DNA from: CAZLMG01 sp964560765
GTDB lineage: Bacteria > Bdellovibrionota_B > Oligoflexia > Oligoflexales > CAZLMG01
Direction of reading: 5' to 3'
Length of the DNA: 64,000 nucleotides
Assembly (NCBI GenBank): GCA_964560765.1
Contig: CAZLMG010000010.1
Location: 62,001 to 126,000 of the forward strand
Position 1 is the stretch's first letter, and every line of letters begins with the position of its first letter. Shown piece by piece: positions 50,413 to 59,082 of this stretch. A model generated the notes under the pieces. It was not told the DNA's origin, searched no databases, and saw only the letters and a program-made list of their open reading frames with translations. The translations under genes were made by a program, and so were the position numbers.

Positions 50413-52134
50413 GTGCCGGGTCACCTCGTCGCCAATTTCCGGATTATCGCAGCGCTGCTTGCGACGCTAGCGCTGGTGGCTTGCGCGAAAACGGCCGGCA
50501 ACCAGCCCGATGGCGGTAGGCGCTCGGGAGCGGCGGCACATCCAGGCGCAGTCCAACCGGGACCAGGCACCGTATCCGTAGACCACGGCTTTGGTGGAAC
50601 GCCGCCGACACCTCCTGGAGGCTCACTGCCCGATCTTGACGGCAGCAAGTTTGCCAACCAGCCAACATTTTTTGCTGGTGACGCCTTGCGGATCGGCGAC
50701 GAGTGCCGCTCGGGCCTCCCACCCTTTGTGACGTTTTTAGCCGATATCTGGACCCAACGTCTGCTGCTCGACATGTATGCGCATGGTCAGCCTTGGTTTC
50801 AGCAGGCGCTGGAATCATTGCAGGAACAGGGCCCACGCGGGCAACTGCATCGCGCGACACTACCGGTCCATCCTGACTTGTTGCGACGGCTCAATCAAGG
50901 TGTGAACCCCGACTTTTGGTTGTTGAATGGAGTGCGCTTTCGTTTGTTTGGCGATGACCAGGTACAGATCAAGCTAAACTACGAATTGCGCATCAAGGAT
51001 GCCGGTGTCTTGCCCTTGTCGGATAGCGATTTAACACCGTCTATCCTGTCGGCATCGTTAATCCACAGCATCGCCATCATGCCCGAGCACATCATCGCTC
51101 TCAAACATGACGTACTAGCCATCGGCAGTGACACAAGTGTCACTGGCTGCCGCATCCTAAAGGTACTTGAAAAGTATGTTGCCAACGCGGGCCAGAAGGC
51201 TTCCGACAAGCCACGTGGCAGCTACTTTTTCTTGCACGCCAACATCTTCGATGTATCGCCCAGCATTGGCCAATGGGTCTTTACCGAGTTTAAGGTTGTC
51301 ACCAATGATGATCTGCCTTTCGTGCAAACGCTTGAGGTTTTGAATGCCGCTCCTCCGCCGCCGAACGATGATCCCGTGGGCGGCATGAGTGGTTTCCCGT
51401 CTCCGGGCCGCATTAACCTGACACAGTCTTTCGATCCCTTTGCCTATTATGGTGTCACACGTGGACAGCATCTCATCCGCAATATCAGTGAACCCTACGA
51501 CAATCCGGTTACCGTCAACGATTCCCGACGCAGTTTGCGCATCGTCCCTATGGAGTTTCCGCTGCAACGCGCCATAGGAACACAAGGAGATATTGAGCCG
51601 ATCACCGACCAACCGCCTGTGCGGCTGTGGTTTTCCGGTCATCTTACGGATGACGGAAAGCATCAGCAGCAGATGATGGGGATGAATTCCAGTATTCATT
51701 TGTTGTTCGATGCGGAGGACCGACCTATCACCGATCGTCGGCATCCGGCATTTCGCAACGACAAGGCATTCACCTGCGGACAATGCCACACGCGAGAGAC
51801 CAATAGCGAGCTCGAGGCCAGCAGCGGCAAGCTGAAGGAAGCTCCGTCCATGCAGATTCGCCACATCGGTTGGGGTGACGGCGGATATGCCACCTCCAGC
51901 TGCAACCCGCTTTGGGGCCGAGTGCGCGCCAGTCTGCGGCCGTCCGTCTCAAATTTCCTACTCACCATTTCCAACTCGCATCAGATGAACAGCTATCATT
52001 CGGAATGGTCCGGCCCAGCGAAGCCGTTGCCGCTGACCCAATGCCTGACCGATGGCAGTGGCGGCTGTGCCACCGTGATAGATGATACCCGCTGTGTCAT
52101 CTTCCGAGATCCCAATAGTGGCACCTCTTTCTGA
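50413..52134 (+). CDS. Lipoprotein with a single CxxCH heme motif
   Basis: A protein of about 573 residues. The signal peptide VPGHLVANFRIIAALLATLALVAC ends in lipobox LVAC. After a Gly/Pro-rich linker (QPGPGTVSVDHGFGGTPPTPPGG) the main domain follows. Near the C-terminus, in HPAFRNDKAFTCGQCHTRETNS, is a CxxCH heme c-binding motif. The surrounding sequence is not a familiar cytochrome fold. GGAG at 50403-50406 precedes GTG 50413; TTG 50401 is an alternative. It follows the RHS lipoprotein closely on the same strand. A role in envelope electron transfer or peroxide chemistry is possible but not shown; the heme call rests on the motif and the export. Confidence 0.68.
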   Translation: MPGHLVANFRIIAALLATLALVACAKTAGNQPDGGRRSGAAAHPGAVQPGPGTVSVDHGFGGTPPTPPGGSLPDLDGSKFANQPTFFAGDALRIGDECRSGLPPFVTFLADIWTQRLLLDMYAHGQPWFQQALESLQEQGPRGQLHRATLPVHPDLLRRLNQGVNPDFWLLNGVRFRLFGDDQVQIKLNYELRIKDAGVLPLSDSDLTPSILSASLIHSIAIMPEHIIALKHDVLAIGSDTSVTGCRILKVLEKYVANAGQKASDKPRGSYFFLHANIFDVSPSIGQWVFTEFKVVTNDDLPFVQTLEVLNAAPPPPNDDPVGGMSGFPSPGRINLTQSFDPFAYYGVTRGQHLIRNISEPYDNPVTVNDSRRSLRIVPMEFPLQRAIGTQGDIEPITDQPPVRLWFSGHLTDDGKHQQQMMGMNSSIHLLFDAEDRPITDRRHPAFRNDKAFTCGQCHTRETNSELEASSGKLKEAPSMQIRHIGWGDGGYATSSCNPLWGRVRASLRPSVSNFLLTISNSHQMNSYHSEWSGPAKPLPLTQCLTDGSGGCATVIDDTRCVIFRDPNSGTSF

Positions 52135-52154
52135 TTTTATGCTAAAATTACAGG

Positions 52155-52541
52155 ATGGATGCTCCGTCTCGCAACATGCTTGGTCGCGCCCAGTGGTTGA
52201 TCCTATCAGCCATCGCCGCAGCATTCAGCTTTCAAATCGTTTGTCACCACGGTCATTTTGAACTTGAAGATCAGCGCCATGTCCATGTGGCATCAGAGTC
52301 TGTCTCAACTCATATCGCGACTGCTGACTGTCACCTTGCCGATCATGACTGCCTGGACCTGGTCGAGTATCGGTTATGGCGGGTAGAATCAACGAAATCC
52401 CGACCGCTGGCCCCCGTGAACCCGATAGCGTGGTGGCAGGTACCCTTTCATGTGCCAGCATTGCCGCGAATCCTTCTCGATGCTCCTTGGCCTCTCTTTC
52501 AGAAAGCCTTACGGCATGTGTCGATGGTTCTGCTGCAGTAG
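52155..52541 (+). CDS. Small exported or membrane-anchored His/Cys-rich protein
   Basis: A 128-residue protein with one N-terminal hydrophobic segment, AQWLILSAIAAAFSFQIVC. The following part is dense in potential metal ligands: CHHGHFELEDQRHVHV and HIATADCHLADHDCLDL. The C-terminal half is more ordinary, with PWPLFQKALRHVSMVLLQ. No family is recognised. It lies 20 bp after the CxxCH lipoprotein and 84 bp before an even more His-rich exported protein, so the two may bind the same metal (zinc, copper or nickel). The exact start is uncertain: ATG 52155 has only weak AGG just before it. Confidence 0.55.
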   Translation: MDAPSRNMLGRAQWLILSAIAAAFSFQIVCHHGHFELEDQRHVHVASESVSTHIATADCHLADHDCLDLVEYRLWRVESTKSRPLAPVNPIAWWQVPFHVPALPRILLDAPWPLFQKALRHVSMVLLQ

Positions 52542-52625
52542 TCACGATATCTCGACAGATCCGGCTTCACTCATTTAGCTGTTTGAAATCTTGAATCAAC
52601 CTAAAATTCCATACGGGAGCTCTAA

Positions 52626-52841
52626 ATGAAGCGTTTTTCCGCAACCATGTTGTCACTAGTCGCCGCCGCCGCTTTCGCCGCTACTGCCGTTGCCCATCAT
52701 CCAGTGCACGAAGGCGAGCACGAACATGAGCATGGCCCCGACTGTGGCCATGAAGCCGTGGCCCATGAGGGCCACACAGACTATGAGCACGACGGTCACA
52801 CCCATCACAAGGATAGTGAGCATTATCACGAGTGTGAATAG
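52626..52841 (+). CDS. Small exported His-rich protein
   Basis: A 71-residue protein with signal peptide MKRFSATMLSLVAAAAFAATAVA. The remaining ~48 residues carry about 17 His together with many Glu and Asp and two Cys: HHPVHEGEHEHEHGPDCGHE and HDGHTHHKDSEHYHECE. GGGAG precedes the ATG by 8 nt. Such sequences bind zinc, copper or nickel with low selectivity. It may be a metal reserve or a scavenger in the periplasm. The small size and no recognisable fold exclude an enzyme. Its closest neighbour, the His/Cys-rich protein upstream, may be a partner. Confidence 0.72.
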   Translation: MKRFSATMLSLVAAAAFAATAVAHHPVHEGEHEHEHGPDCGHEAVAHEGHTDYEHDGHTHHKDSEHYHECE

Positions 52842-52928
52842 TTAGTATTTCTTGGCCGCCACTGCGCATACGTGCGAGTGGCGGCATCATCGGCAAAGAC
52901 CAAATTTATCCATGTGAGGAAACCTAGC

Positions 52929-54788
52929 ATGTCATCGGCACTGGGCTCCGGAATGAAGATCACGGCTCTATTTGCCGCACTCGCCAGCACTCATTGCGTG
53001 CGAGCATCCCTAGGACCAGGGTCAGCGCTGGTCGAGATGAATGGTCGCGACGTTCCAACCCCCAACGGCACTCTTGTTCTGGACGGGTTCATTGCTGGCG
53101 GCAGCTATAGCGAACGGCAATCCGAGGCCGTCAGCAGCGCTATCAGTCAGTGCGAAAGTCTCATCGTGCAAATGATGGAGTTTGTCGGACGATTTCGTCT
53201 GCATTACAAGCGTTCCCAGTCCTACTCCGAGCGCTGCGGCAAGCCTGAAAACGAAACTCCATTTGGCCGAGGCTACCTCTACGTCTTTAGGCCGCAGATG
53301 CAAATCCAAGTCGATCCGGAGGACGAGATCATCGAAGTGGCTGGACCGGCCATCGAGGGTACTGAGGCACCGCAGCACATGCTTTATGATGCCTACACCA
53401 GTTTCAACGCCCGCTGCTTTGCCGAGGGTGCTCGACTACGATCGGAGATGGGAACCGCGTTAGTTGCGTTCAGCTGCGGCAAGGCAGAAACCAAGACACG
53501 TATGGAGTTTCTACCCAGTCACGGACGCGAAATGCCGAACCTCCTGCTCCAATCACAGATGAAAATTTACTTGCGGCGCAATGATCCAGGTCGCACGGCG
53601 GAAGTGCAAAATGTTCGGCTGCAATCTCTGTTTCAGGTCTCGCTCGTCGACTCCATCGAGAGTATCGTTCCTGGTCACACGGAGTATCCCTCCGTACTGA
53701 CGACGCACTTTCCTGGCGTCATCGCCAAAGTCGACTTGCGACAAAAGCGGCTGCTCTGGGAGAAAAACTTGACCAACCCCGAGCCCAGTTCTGTGCGGCA
53801 GACGACCGGCCTCACCGCCGTATCGGCTTCGCACGATGGCGAAGTCGTCGCCGTCGGAGCCAGCTACGGGTATTTGGCGCTGTTGGATGGCGATACCGGC
53901 ATCAAAACCAAGATCCTGACCTGCGACCGCAAGATGTTTGCCGGCAAACATTACACCGCTTTGCACATCGAAAGCTCCAAGCGCTATCTATACTCCGTGG
54001 CTCAACTCACGACCTATCCCGATCAATCCACGAACTACAACCGGATGAGCTTTCCCGATCTGCAGCAAGCCAAAGAGGTCAACCTCGAACTCACGCAATG
54101 GGATCTACAAACCGGCAAAGCACTCTGGTCGATTCCACTGAAGGGTGGAGGCGCGCTTGCGGCTGGCACCAACCACGACCTCTCGTTTGTCTACGCCGTG
54201 ACGACGGATCGAGTTACCGTCTTTGCGGCTCTGGATGGCAAGCTCATCAAAGAATTTCCGTTGTCGCACTATGAGGCGCATTTAGCTGGCTCGCTGATTA
54301 CCGGAGCCTCGTTTTCCGATGATATGCGCCTGCTGGCGATTTCGGCCTTTTCGGGAGTGATGTTGATCAATACCCAGACCACCAAGATGGTTCGTCGCTT
54401 TCGGGCGCAACTGAAAACTGAGTTGGGTAATCCCGAAATTTCTTTGGAAACCGATAGTATCCGTGCCTTTGATGCCTACGGAAATATTTATCAGTGGAGT
54501 ATGGGCAGTGGCGCCCTCATTGGCCAGGGTAAGGACGAGAGCATTGCTCTGAACTACAACGGCCCTCTGAACATGCCCATTCTCAGTATGGATCGCGGCA
54601 GCTACATGGTGCACAGCAACTTTCATTCAGCAAGTGGCGGTGTTGGTGTGAGCATTCCACGCGCACAAACAGTTCATGCCCAAGAAAATATTTGTCAGGC
54701 GGGACCTGGATCCGAATTGCCAGCGGTGACTGTTCGGCGGGGGGCACAACTCAATGTCTGGTCGGTTGAATTTGTACCTAGCGAGTAA
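52929..54788 (+). CDS. Exported protein with C-terminal WD40/PQQ-like beta-propeller
   Basis: A protein of about 619 residues. The frame is open to 52872, but GAGGAAA precedes the ATG at 52929. The N-terminus, MSSALGSGMKITALFAALASTHCVRASLG, looks like a signal peptide. The first ~240 residues have no family I recognise and contain several Cys. From about 260 blades of a propeller appear: GVIAKVDLRQKRLLWEKNL, VAVGASYGYLALLDGDTGIKTKIL, LTQWDLQTGKALWSIPLKGG and SDDMRLLAISAFSGVMLINTQTTKMV. These have the D-x-x-T-G-K-x-L-W pattern of PQQ-like and WD40 blades. It may be a scaffold or sensor. No enzymatic residues are visible. Confidence 0.75.
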   Translation: MSSALGSGMKITALFAALASTHCVRASLGPGSALVEMNGRDVPTPNGTLVLDGFIAGGSYSERQSEAVSSAISQCESLIVQMMEFVGRFRLHYKRSQSYSERCGKPENETPFGRGYLYVFRPQMQIQVDPEDEIIEVAGPAIEGTEAPQHMLYDAYTSFNARCFAEGARLRSEMGTALVAFSCGKAETKTRMEFLPSHGREMPNLLLQSQMKIYLRRNDPGRTAEVQNVRLQSLFQVSLVDSIESIVPGHTEYPSVLTTHFPGVIAKVDLRQKRLLWEKNLTNPEPSSVRQTTGLTAVSASHDGEVVAVGASYGYLALLDGDTGIKTKILTCDRKMFAGKHYTALHIESSKRYLYSVAQLTTYPDQSTNYNRMSFPDLQQAKEVNLELTQWDLQTGKALWSIPLKGGGALAAGTNHDLSFVYAVTTDRVTVFAALDGKLIKEFPLSHYEAHLAGSLITGASFSDDMRLLAISAFSGVMLINTQTTKMVRRFRAQLKTELGNPEISLETDSIRAFDAYGNIYQWSMGSGALIGQGKDESIALNYNGPLNMPILSMDRGSYMVHSNFHSASGGVGVSIPRAQTVHAQENICQAGPGSELPAVTVRRGAQLNVWSVEFVPSE

Positions 54789-54801
54789 CGATCGGACAGT
54801 G

Positions 54802-55599
54802 CTAACGCACGGCAAACCAATCCATGGTCAAGGCCCAGATTTTCTGCTCGGATGATGGCCCGACGACTGCATCGGTTTTTTCGATGGCCTGCAGCAGAAT
54901 CTCTCGCACCCGCGATGCATCCTCGGCCGAGAGAGTCACGAGAGATGTGAAGTGAACGTGCTCTTCTGTGCGCATTTGCGATGCGCTGATCGCTTTCAGT
55001 CGCCAGTGATTGTGGTAGGTCTGCAGCCATGGGCTATCGCTGGCCAGATGTAAAGCTTTACTGGTAATCTGATAGCGCCCCTTGCTTTGGGACACCAGTC
55101 CCCAACCGACCAGCTGCTCCAGTGTGCTGGTGACTTCCGAAAGATTTAAGCCGAGGTGTCTTGCGATCGCTGTTGGCTCATGAAGCTCAGGAATGGACGT
55201 GGCCATATGCACCGCCTGAAACTTCCATGACGCGTAGTACCGCGCCTTCGCCGTCTCATCCAATTCCTGTGACGGTTTGATGCGGTGTTGAATCTCGGCT
55301 CGACGTCGCGCCAATTGCTTCAAACGTTGCCCCGCATAGTCACGCAAGCCATGACCGCCGGCTCGGTCCTTGATAATTAAAAAGAGAAAGTATTCCTGCT
55401 CCTGTTCATCCAGTCCCAGCAGCTTGGCGATGGTCAGACCATGCTCCAAGGAGAAACTGCCAGCTCCTCCTAGCACCTGCGAGATAAACGATGTTTGGCA
55501 CCGCAACTCGCGTGCGAGGCGAGCGCGAAAGCCACGGCCAGTCGCTTTTCCATGCGCCAAAAGGTAGTCGCGGTAGTCTAAATAGCTAAAAATATTCAT
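54802..55599 (-). CDS. TIGR02147-family regulator (DUF4423-like)
   Basis: A 265-residue protein matching TIGR02147, a family typical of Fibrobacteres and Bdellovibrio-like bacteria and thought to regulate envelope genes. The start, MNIFSYLDYRDYLLAHG, and the helix-turn-helix part, FRARLARELRCQTSFISQVLGGAGSFSLEHGLTIAKLLGLDEQEQEYFLFLI, are hallmarks. The second half contains a winged helix-like segment (EPTAIARHLGLNLSEVTSTLEQLVGWGLVSQSKGRYQITSKAL). It is divergent from the metalloprotease gene, with symmetric AT-rich DNA between, so it may control itself and that gene. No membrane segment. The family call is strong from the N-terminus. Confidence 0.9.
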   Translation of the reverse strand: MNIFSYLDYRDYLLAHGKATGRGFRARLARELRCQTSFISQVLGGAGSFSLEHGLTIAKLLGLDEQEQEYFLFLIIKDRAGGHGLRDYAGQRLKQLARRRAEIQHRIKPSQELDETAKARYYASWKFQAVHMATSIPELHEPTAIARHLGLNLSEVTSTLEQLVGWGLVSQSKGRYQITSKALHLASDSPWLQTYHNHWRLKAISASQMRTEEHVHFTSLVTLSAEDASRVREILLQAIEKTDAVVGPSSEQKIWALTMDWFAVR

Positions 55600-55648
55600 A
55601 AATATAATACTTAGTGATTACTAAACAATAACGTTAGTATTTTTAGCA
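55585..55648. promoter_or_regulatory. Nested inverted repeats between the TIGR02147 gene and the metalloprotease
   Basis: GCTAAAAATA at 55585-55594 is the exact reverse complement of TATTTTTAGC at 55639-55648. Inside lie TTAGT-GATT-ACTAA at 55611-55624 and AATACTTA/TTAGTATT at 55606-55613/55634-55641 (seven of eight). The first arm overlaps codons 2-5 of the regulator. Autoregulation through a paired operator is a natural reading, but it is inferred. Confidence 0.4.
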
Positions 55649-55753
55649 TAAAAACCTATTCGCCGTCGCGGATTCAGTGTTGTAATGGCTGCACCAGCTG
55701 GCTTGATATACCGATTCACAACAACGACTTCAGAGTTATCGAAGGATCAAACC

Positions 55754-56743
55754 ATGAACGCCCTTTTTTGGCAGAAGCCAATTGTTCAAAGTTCTATCGT
55801 GCCAGTGGCACTTCTCGCTTCGCTTCAACTTGCCCACGCCGGAGCTCGCACGAGCGGCGGCGCCGACGGGGCATTTCCCGATCGAGGCTCGGCCTGAAGC
55901 GCGTTCCAACCGACGCTGCGCTTTGCCATGCTCTTTTCGGATCAGTGCGAGCAGGCCGACCTGCGCATCGTCATGGGCAAAGAGAATGCGGAAATTAAGG
56001 CGATTCGCCAGCAGTTTGTCGATCCCGTCAGCTTTGCGTATCGTCAATCTTATGATTTGGACAAAGGCTGGGGCAAAGGCATCATTTGGGTAGCAGACCC
56101 GGCAAAAACGAATTCAGAACATCACCCGGACCTCAGCAAACCCCGCGTGCTGAAACTCTTGCTGGCCCATGAATTTGGCCATGTATTGGGAATTGGCCAC
56201 GTGCCACTGACGATTATGGATGAGAACATTGTGGCGCAGTTGCAGCGATCCATAGAAGCACCAGCATACATGGACAAGATCGACGGCTTTTCTCAGCTGC
56301 TGATCTGCGATGCCTGTGAACGCACCGAGCATTTCTACCTCACCCTGGATGGATTCAAGAAGTTGATGGGCCGGGCGCCGGGTGGGGCCACCATGGGTAC
56401 TCTCCGGGTAAATGAATTGGGTGGGCATGAAGTCTGGATCGGAGAATCTGGGGCAGGACGCCCACCCGGCTCGACAGACGCCATCAGCAAGTTCGCTTTT
56501 GCTCGTCCCAATGGCGCGGATTCCAAATTTATCGCCGCTGGCGATCTCTTGAAAGCTGTGCGACGCATCGATGGAACGGTAGCCACAGTTAGCCACATGG
56601 TCTCTGGACAGGTGATCTATGGGTATCTACGTTCGTCAAGTGGCCAGGAATTCCCGGCTGCGTTGGAGTACAACGTCTGGTCGCCGCGAGCTTTTCAGAT
56701 CAATCTGCTGGATGGTGGCTGGAGCACTCCACTCGTGCAATAG
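55754..56743 (+). pseudogene. Matrixin-type zinc metalloprotease interrupted by an in-frame TGA
   Basis: The reading frame starts at ATG 55754 after GAAGGA, with a signal peptide MNALFWQKPIVQSSIVPVALLASLQLAHA. It meets TGA at 55895-55897 and then continues open in the same frame to 56743. Downstream the catalytic signature HEFGHVLGIGH (three zinc His) is followed by the Met-turn TIMDEN. Without the stop the product would be about 329 residues, normal for secreted matrixin-like peptidases. With it, only a 47-residue export peptide and a leaderless catalytic part (from ATG 55928) could be made. A changed Trp codon is likely. The sense part looks intact, so the mutation may be recent or a sequencing error. 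Confidence 0.7.
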
Positions 56744-56781
56744 CAGCAGCGGCGAGGCGGTCATGGCAGATGAGGGGCGGG

Positions 56782-57591
56782 TTAGGCAGCTTTCTTGGCA
56801 GCGCAGGCCGCGCGCAGGAATGCCAGGAGCTGGTCAAACTCACCCGCCGACACCGCCAAGTCGAACTCCCCAGCCGCAGGGAGGTGAGGTCCTCGTAAAG
56901 CGACGCCACCAAGCACCACTTTTATCTGCTCACCAAATTCCGCTCGAACCTCCTTAGCGAGTTGGGCGGCGCTGGCAACCTGCTCGGGCACAGCCACCGA
57001 TACTCCCACAACCTGCGGGCCAAGACTGCGTATAGCACCCATGGCGTCAGCCGTGGGCATTCCCGGAAACAGGGCTTCCACCGTGAATCCTAGTTCCTGC
57101 AGCGCAAATTTGAGAGTGCGAATCCCAAGGGTGTGGTGATTATCCTCGGCTGCCACCAGCAAGACATCAATATTTTTGTTGTTACCCGCACGATCCAGCA
57201 TCAATTGCTCTTGGATGTGAAAGAGCACCTGCTCTGAAAAGGCCGTGAACTGATGTTCGCGAGCGATGGTAATCTCCCCACACGCATAGGCTTCGCCAAT
57301 GCGATAGAGAAGCGGCTGCACAATTCCCATAAAGAGGTCTAGTGGACCAAGACCCAATGCCTGCCCTTCGGCGACGAATTGTCTGGGATTGACGCAGACC
57401 GAGCCATCACGCGCCATGGTGAAATAGCGTTGGGAAAAATCGCGCATGGCCTGAAATCGCAGTTCTTGGTCTTTGCGCATGTGCAAACGCTGCGAGTGGC
57501 AGGTGACGCATTGGCCATGGGTGAACGAATAGTCCTCGAAAGGAGCCTTCTCGCCCATGAACTTTTGGCAGTATGCGCACCAGCGAATCAT
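56782..57591 (-). CDS. Cobalamin (B12)-binding-domain protein with N-terminal zinc-like motif
   Basis: A 269-residue cytoplasmic protein. Two Cys pairs open it, CAYC at 5-8 and CVTCH at 28-32, which may bind zinc. Next, FMGIVQPLLYRIGEAYACGEITIAREHQFT is the helical cap of B12-binding domains. The Rossmann part has VAAEDNHHTLGIRTLKFALQELGFTVEALFPGMPTADAM, where the His of the H-x-x-G motif can ligate cobalt, and later VVLGGVALRG. It resembles the light- or redox-sensing B12 domains of CarH-like regulators, but no MerR domain is attached. Upstream partners are not obvious. A signalling role is plausible. Confidence 0.78.
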   Translation of the reverse strand: MIRWCAYCQKFMGEKAPFEDYSFTHGQCVTCHSQRLHMRKDQELRFQAMRDFSQRYFTMARDGSVCVNPRQFVAEGQALGLGPLDLFMGIVQPLLYRIGEAYACGEITIAREHQFTAFSEQVLFHIQEQLMLDRAGNNKNIDVLLVAAEDNHHTLGIRTLKFALQELGFTVEALFPGMPTADAMGAIRSLGPQVVGVSVAVPEQVASAAQLAKEVRAEFGEQIKVVLGGVALRGPHLPAAGEFDLAVSAGEFDQLLAFLRAACAAKKAA

Positions 57592-57666
57592 CGGCAGCCC
57601 ACCTCGCAGAAACTCATGACCCCAAAAGCTTTATCGGCATTCTCCAGGAAAACTATACGCCCAAAA

Positions 57667-59016
57667 TTATTGGCTTTTTTTGTTATGAACTCGCATCCAC
57701 AAATAGAACGGCACGAAAATCCCAAAAGCGGAAAGACTTAGAAATGCGTTCAACGGATCGCCCCACGCCGCATCAATCAGCATCCAAAGATTAATCACGA
57801 GAAAAAGACCAACACCCCAAGGAAAAAATGGAGTTTGAATTTGCGGTCGATATGCAGACAGGCATCGCAGACGAAAGATAACACCGACCGCCAATAAGGA
57901 AAGTACACCAAGCCCAAATCCTGTGAAGTCGAGAAGCGCGGCAAATGTCCCGGACCATAGCAAAGCGATGCTCATGGCCCCGACACTCACAATGGCGATG
58001 ACCGGAATTTCACGCATCGGATGCATTCGACTTAATACGGACGGACTCAAACCATCGCTGGCCATGGCCGAGAGAATGCGAGGGCCAGTCATCAAAAAAG
58101 CGCTCACCGATGCCAGCATCCCCAGACTTAATAGCATTGATATGACGCGAGTACCCTCTTGGCCAAAGAGGCGTTCGCACGCCATCAACGCAATTCTACC
58201 CGTCGCATCAGAGTCGGCCGCTAGGATTTCATCCATGGGTATGGCAACGGTATAGAACAGGTTAATGGCGACATACAATACCGTGACGAGCAATGTGCCA
58301 CGAACCAATGCCTTTGGAACATCACGCGCTGCATCCTGCATTTCGCCCGCGAGATAGACGGCGGCATTCCAGCCAGTATAGGCGTACATAACCAGGATAA
58401 AGCTCGATCCTAACTTGACCTGCCCAGTCGCGGGAGAAAGCGAGGCGAAAAGGTGTGAGAGGGAAGCCTTCTCGCCGAGAAAGACTCCGACCAAGAACAA
58501 AGAAAATACGGCCAACTTAAATTGGGTGCTGAGTGTCTGCACGCGATTGCTTTCCGCATGCCCGAGGCAATGGGAAATCGTGAATACCGCAATGACTAGC
58601 GACGCAATCATCGCCTTCAGAAACTCAGGTGAGGCTTGCCATGGAATGGCCTGCATAATAGAGGTAGGCAGTAGCGCGCTCAGGTAATTCGCCACCGTAT
58701 AAGATATGAGCGCCACGGGTGCCGCGTAGCCAACCACGACCATCCCCCAGCCATAGACGACGGCGGTGCCATCGCCAAAACCGGCGCGCACGAAATTATA
58801 ATCGCCACCTGCGCGGGGCATAGCTGATGCCATCTCAGCCATTGCCAGACTACCCAGTAAGGCGACCACACCACCCACAGCCCAAAACAGCAGCAGCATG
58901 CCATAGCTCTGTAGCGATTGGACGATGTATCCCGAATTGGTCAGTATGCCCGTACCGACCATACTGGCGATGACCGTGTACGTGGCGGCGTGTAAGCTGA
59001 AATAGCGACTTTTCAA
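57667..59016 (-). CDS. APC-family amino acid permease
   Basis: A 449-residue polytopic membrane protein with about 12 helices that transports amino acids or related compounds. ATYTVIASMVGTGILTNSGYIVQ is the first helix with the family GxG(I/V) break. AMAEMASAMPRAGGDYNFVRAGFGDG is the second, with the P-R-A-G-G motif. YAYTGWNAAVYLAGEMQDAARDVPKALVRG is the sixth helix with the adjacent loop. The substrate cannot be told. The start is a TTG (MKSRYFSL) with only weak ribosome site. It is divergent from the MFS gene, with starts only about 66 bp apart. Confidence 0.9.
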   Translation of the reverse strand: MKSRYFSLHAATYTVIASMVGTGILTNSGYIVQSLQSYGMLLLFWAVGGVVALLGSLAMAEMASAMPRAGGDYNFVRAGFGDGTAVVYGWGMVVVGYAAPVALISYTVANYLSALLPTSIMQAIPWQASPEFLKAMIASLVIAVFTISHCLGHAESNRVQTLSTQFKLAVFSLFLVGVFLGEKASLSHLFASLSPATGQVKLGSSFILVMYAYTGWNAAVYLAGEMQDAARDVPKALVRGTLLVTVLYVAINLFYTVAIPMDEILAADSDATGRIALMACERLFGQEGTRVISMLLSLGMLASVSAFLMTGPRILSAMASDGLSPSVLSRMHPMREIPVIAIVSVGAMSIALLWSGTFAALLDFTGFGLGVLSLLAVGVIFRLRCLSAYRPQIQTPFFPWGVGLFLVINLWMLIDAAWGDPLNAFLSLSAFGIFVPFYLWMRVHNKKSQ

Positions 59017-59082
59017 TGTTTGATCCAGACGACTTGGGTTTGTAACCCTGCTATGCTATCACGACCACAGGGAGCGCATACG

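Noticed and set aside
55895..55897. TGA recoding (Trp or selenocysteine)
   Set aside because: TGA ends several normal genes here, such as the GNAT gene at 16001-16003, and no SECIS-like hairpin was seen next to this one.
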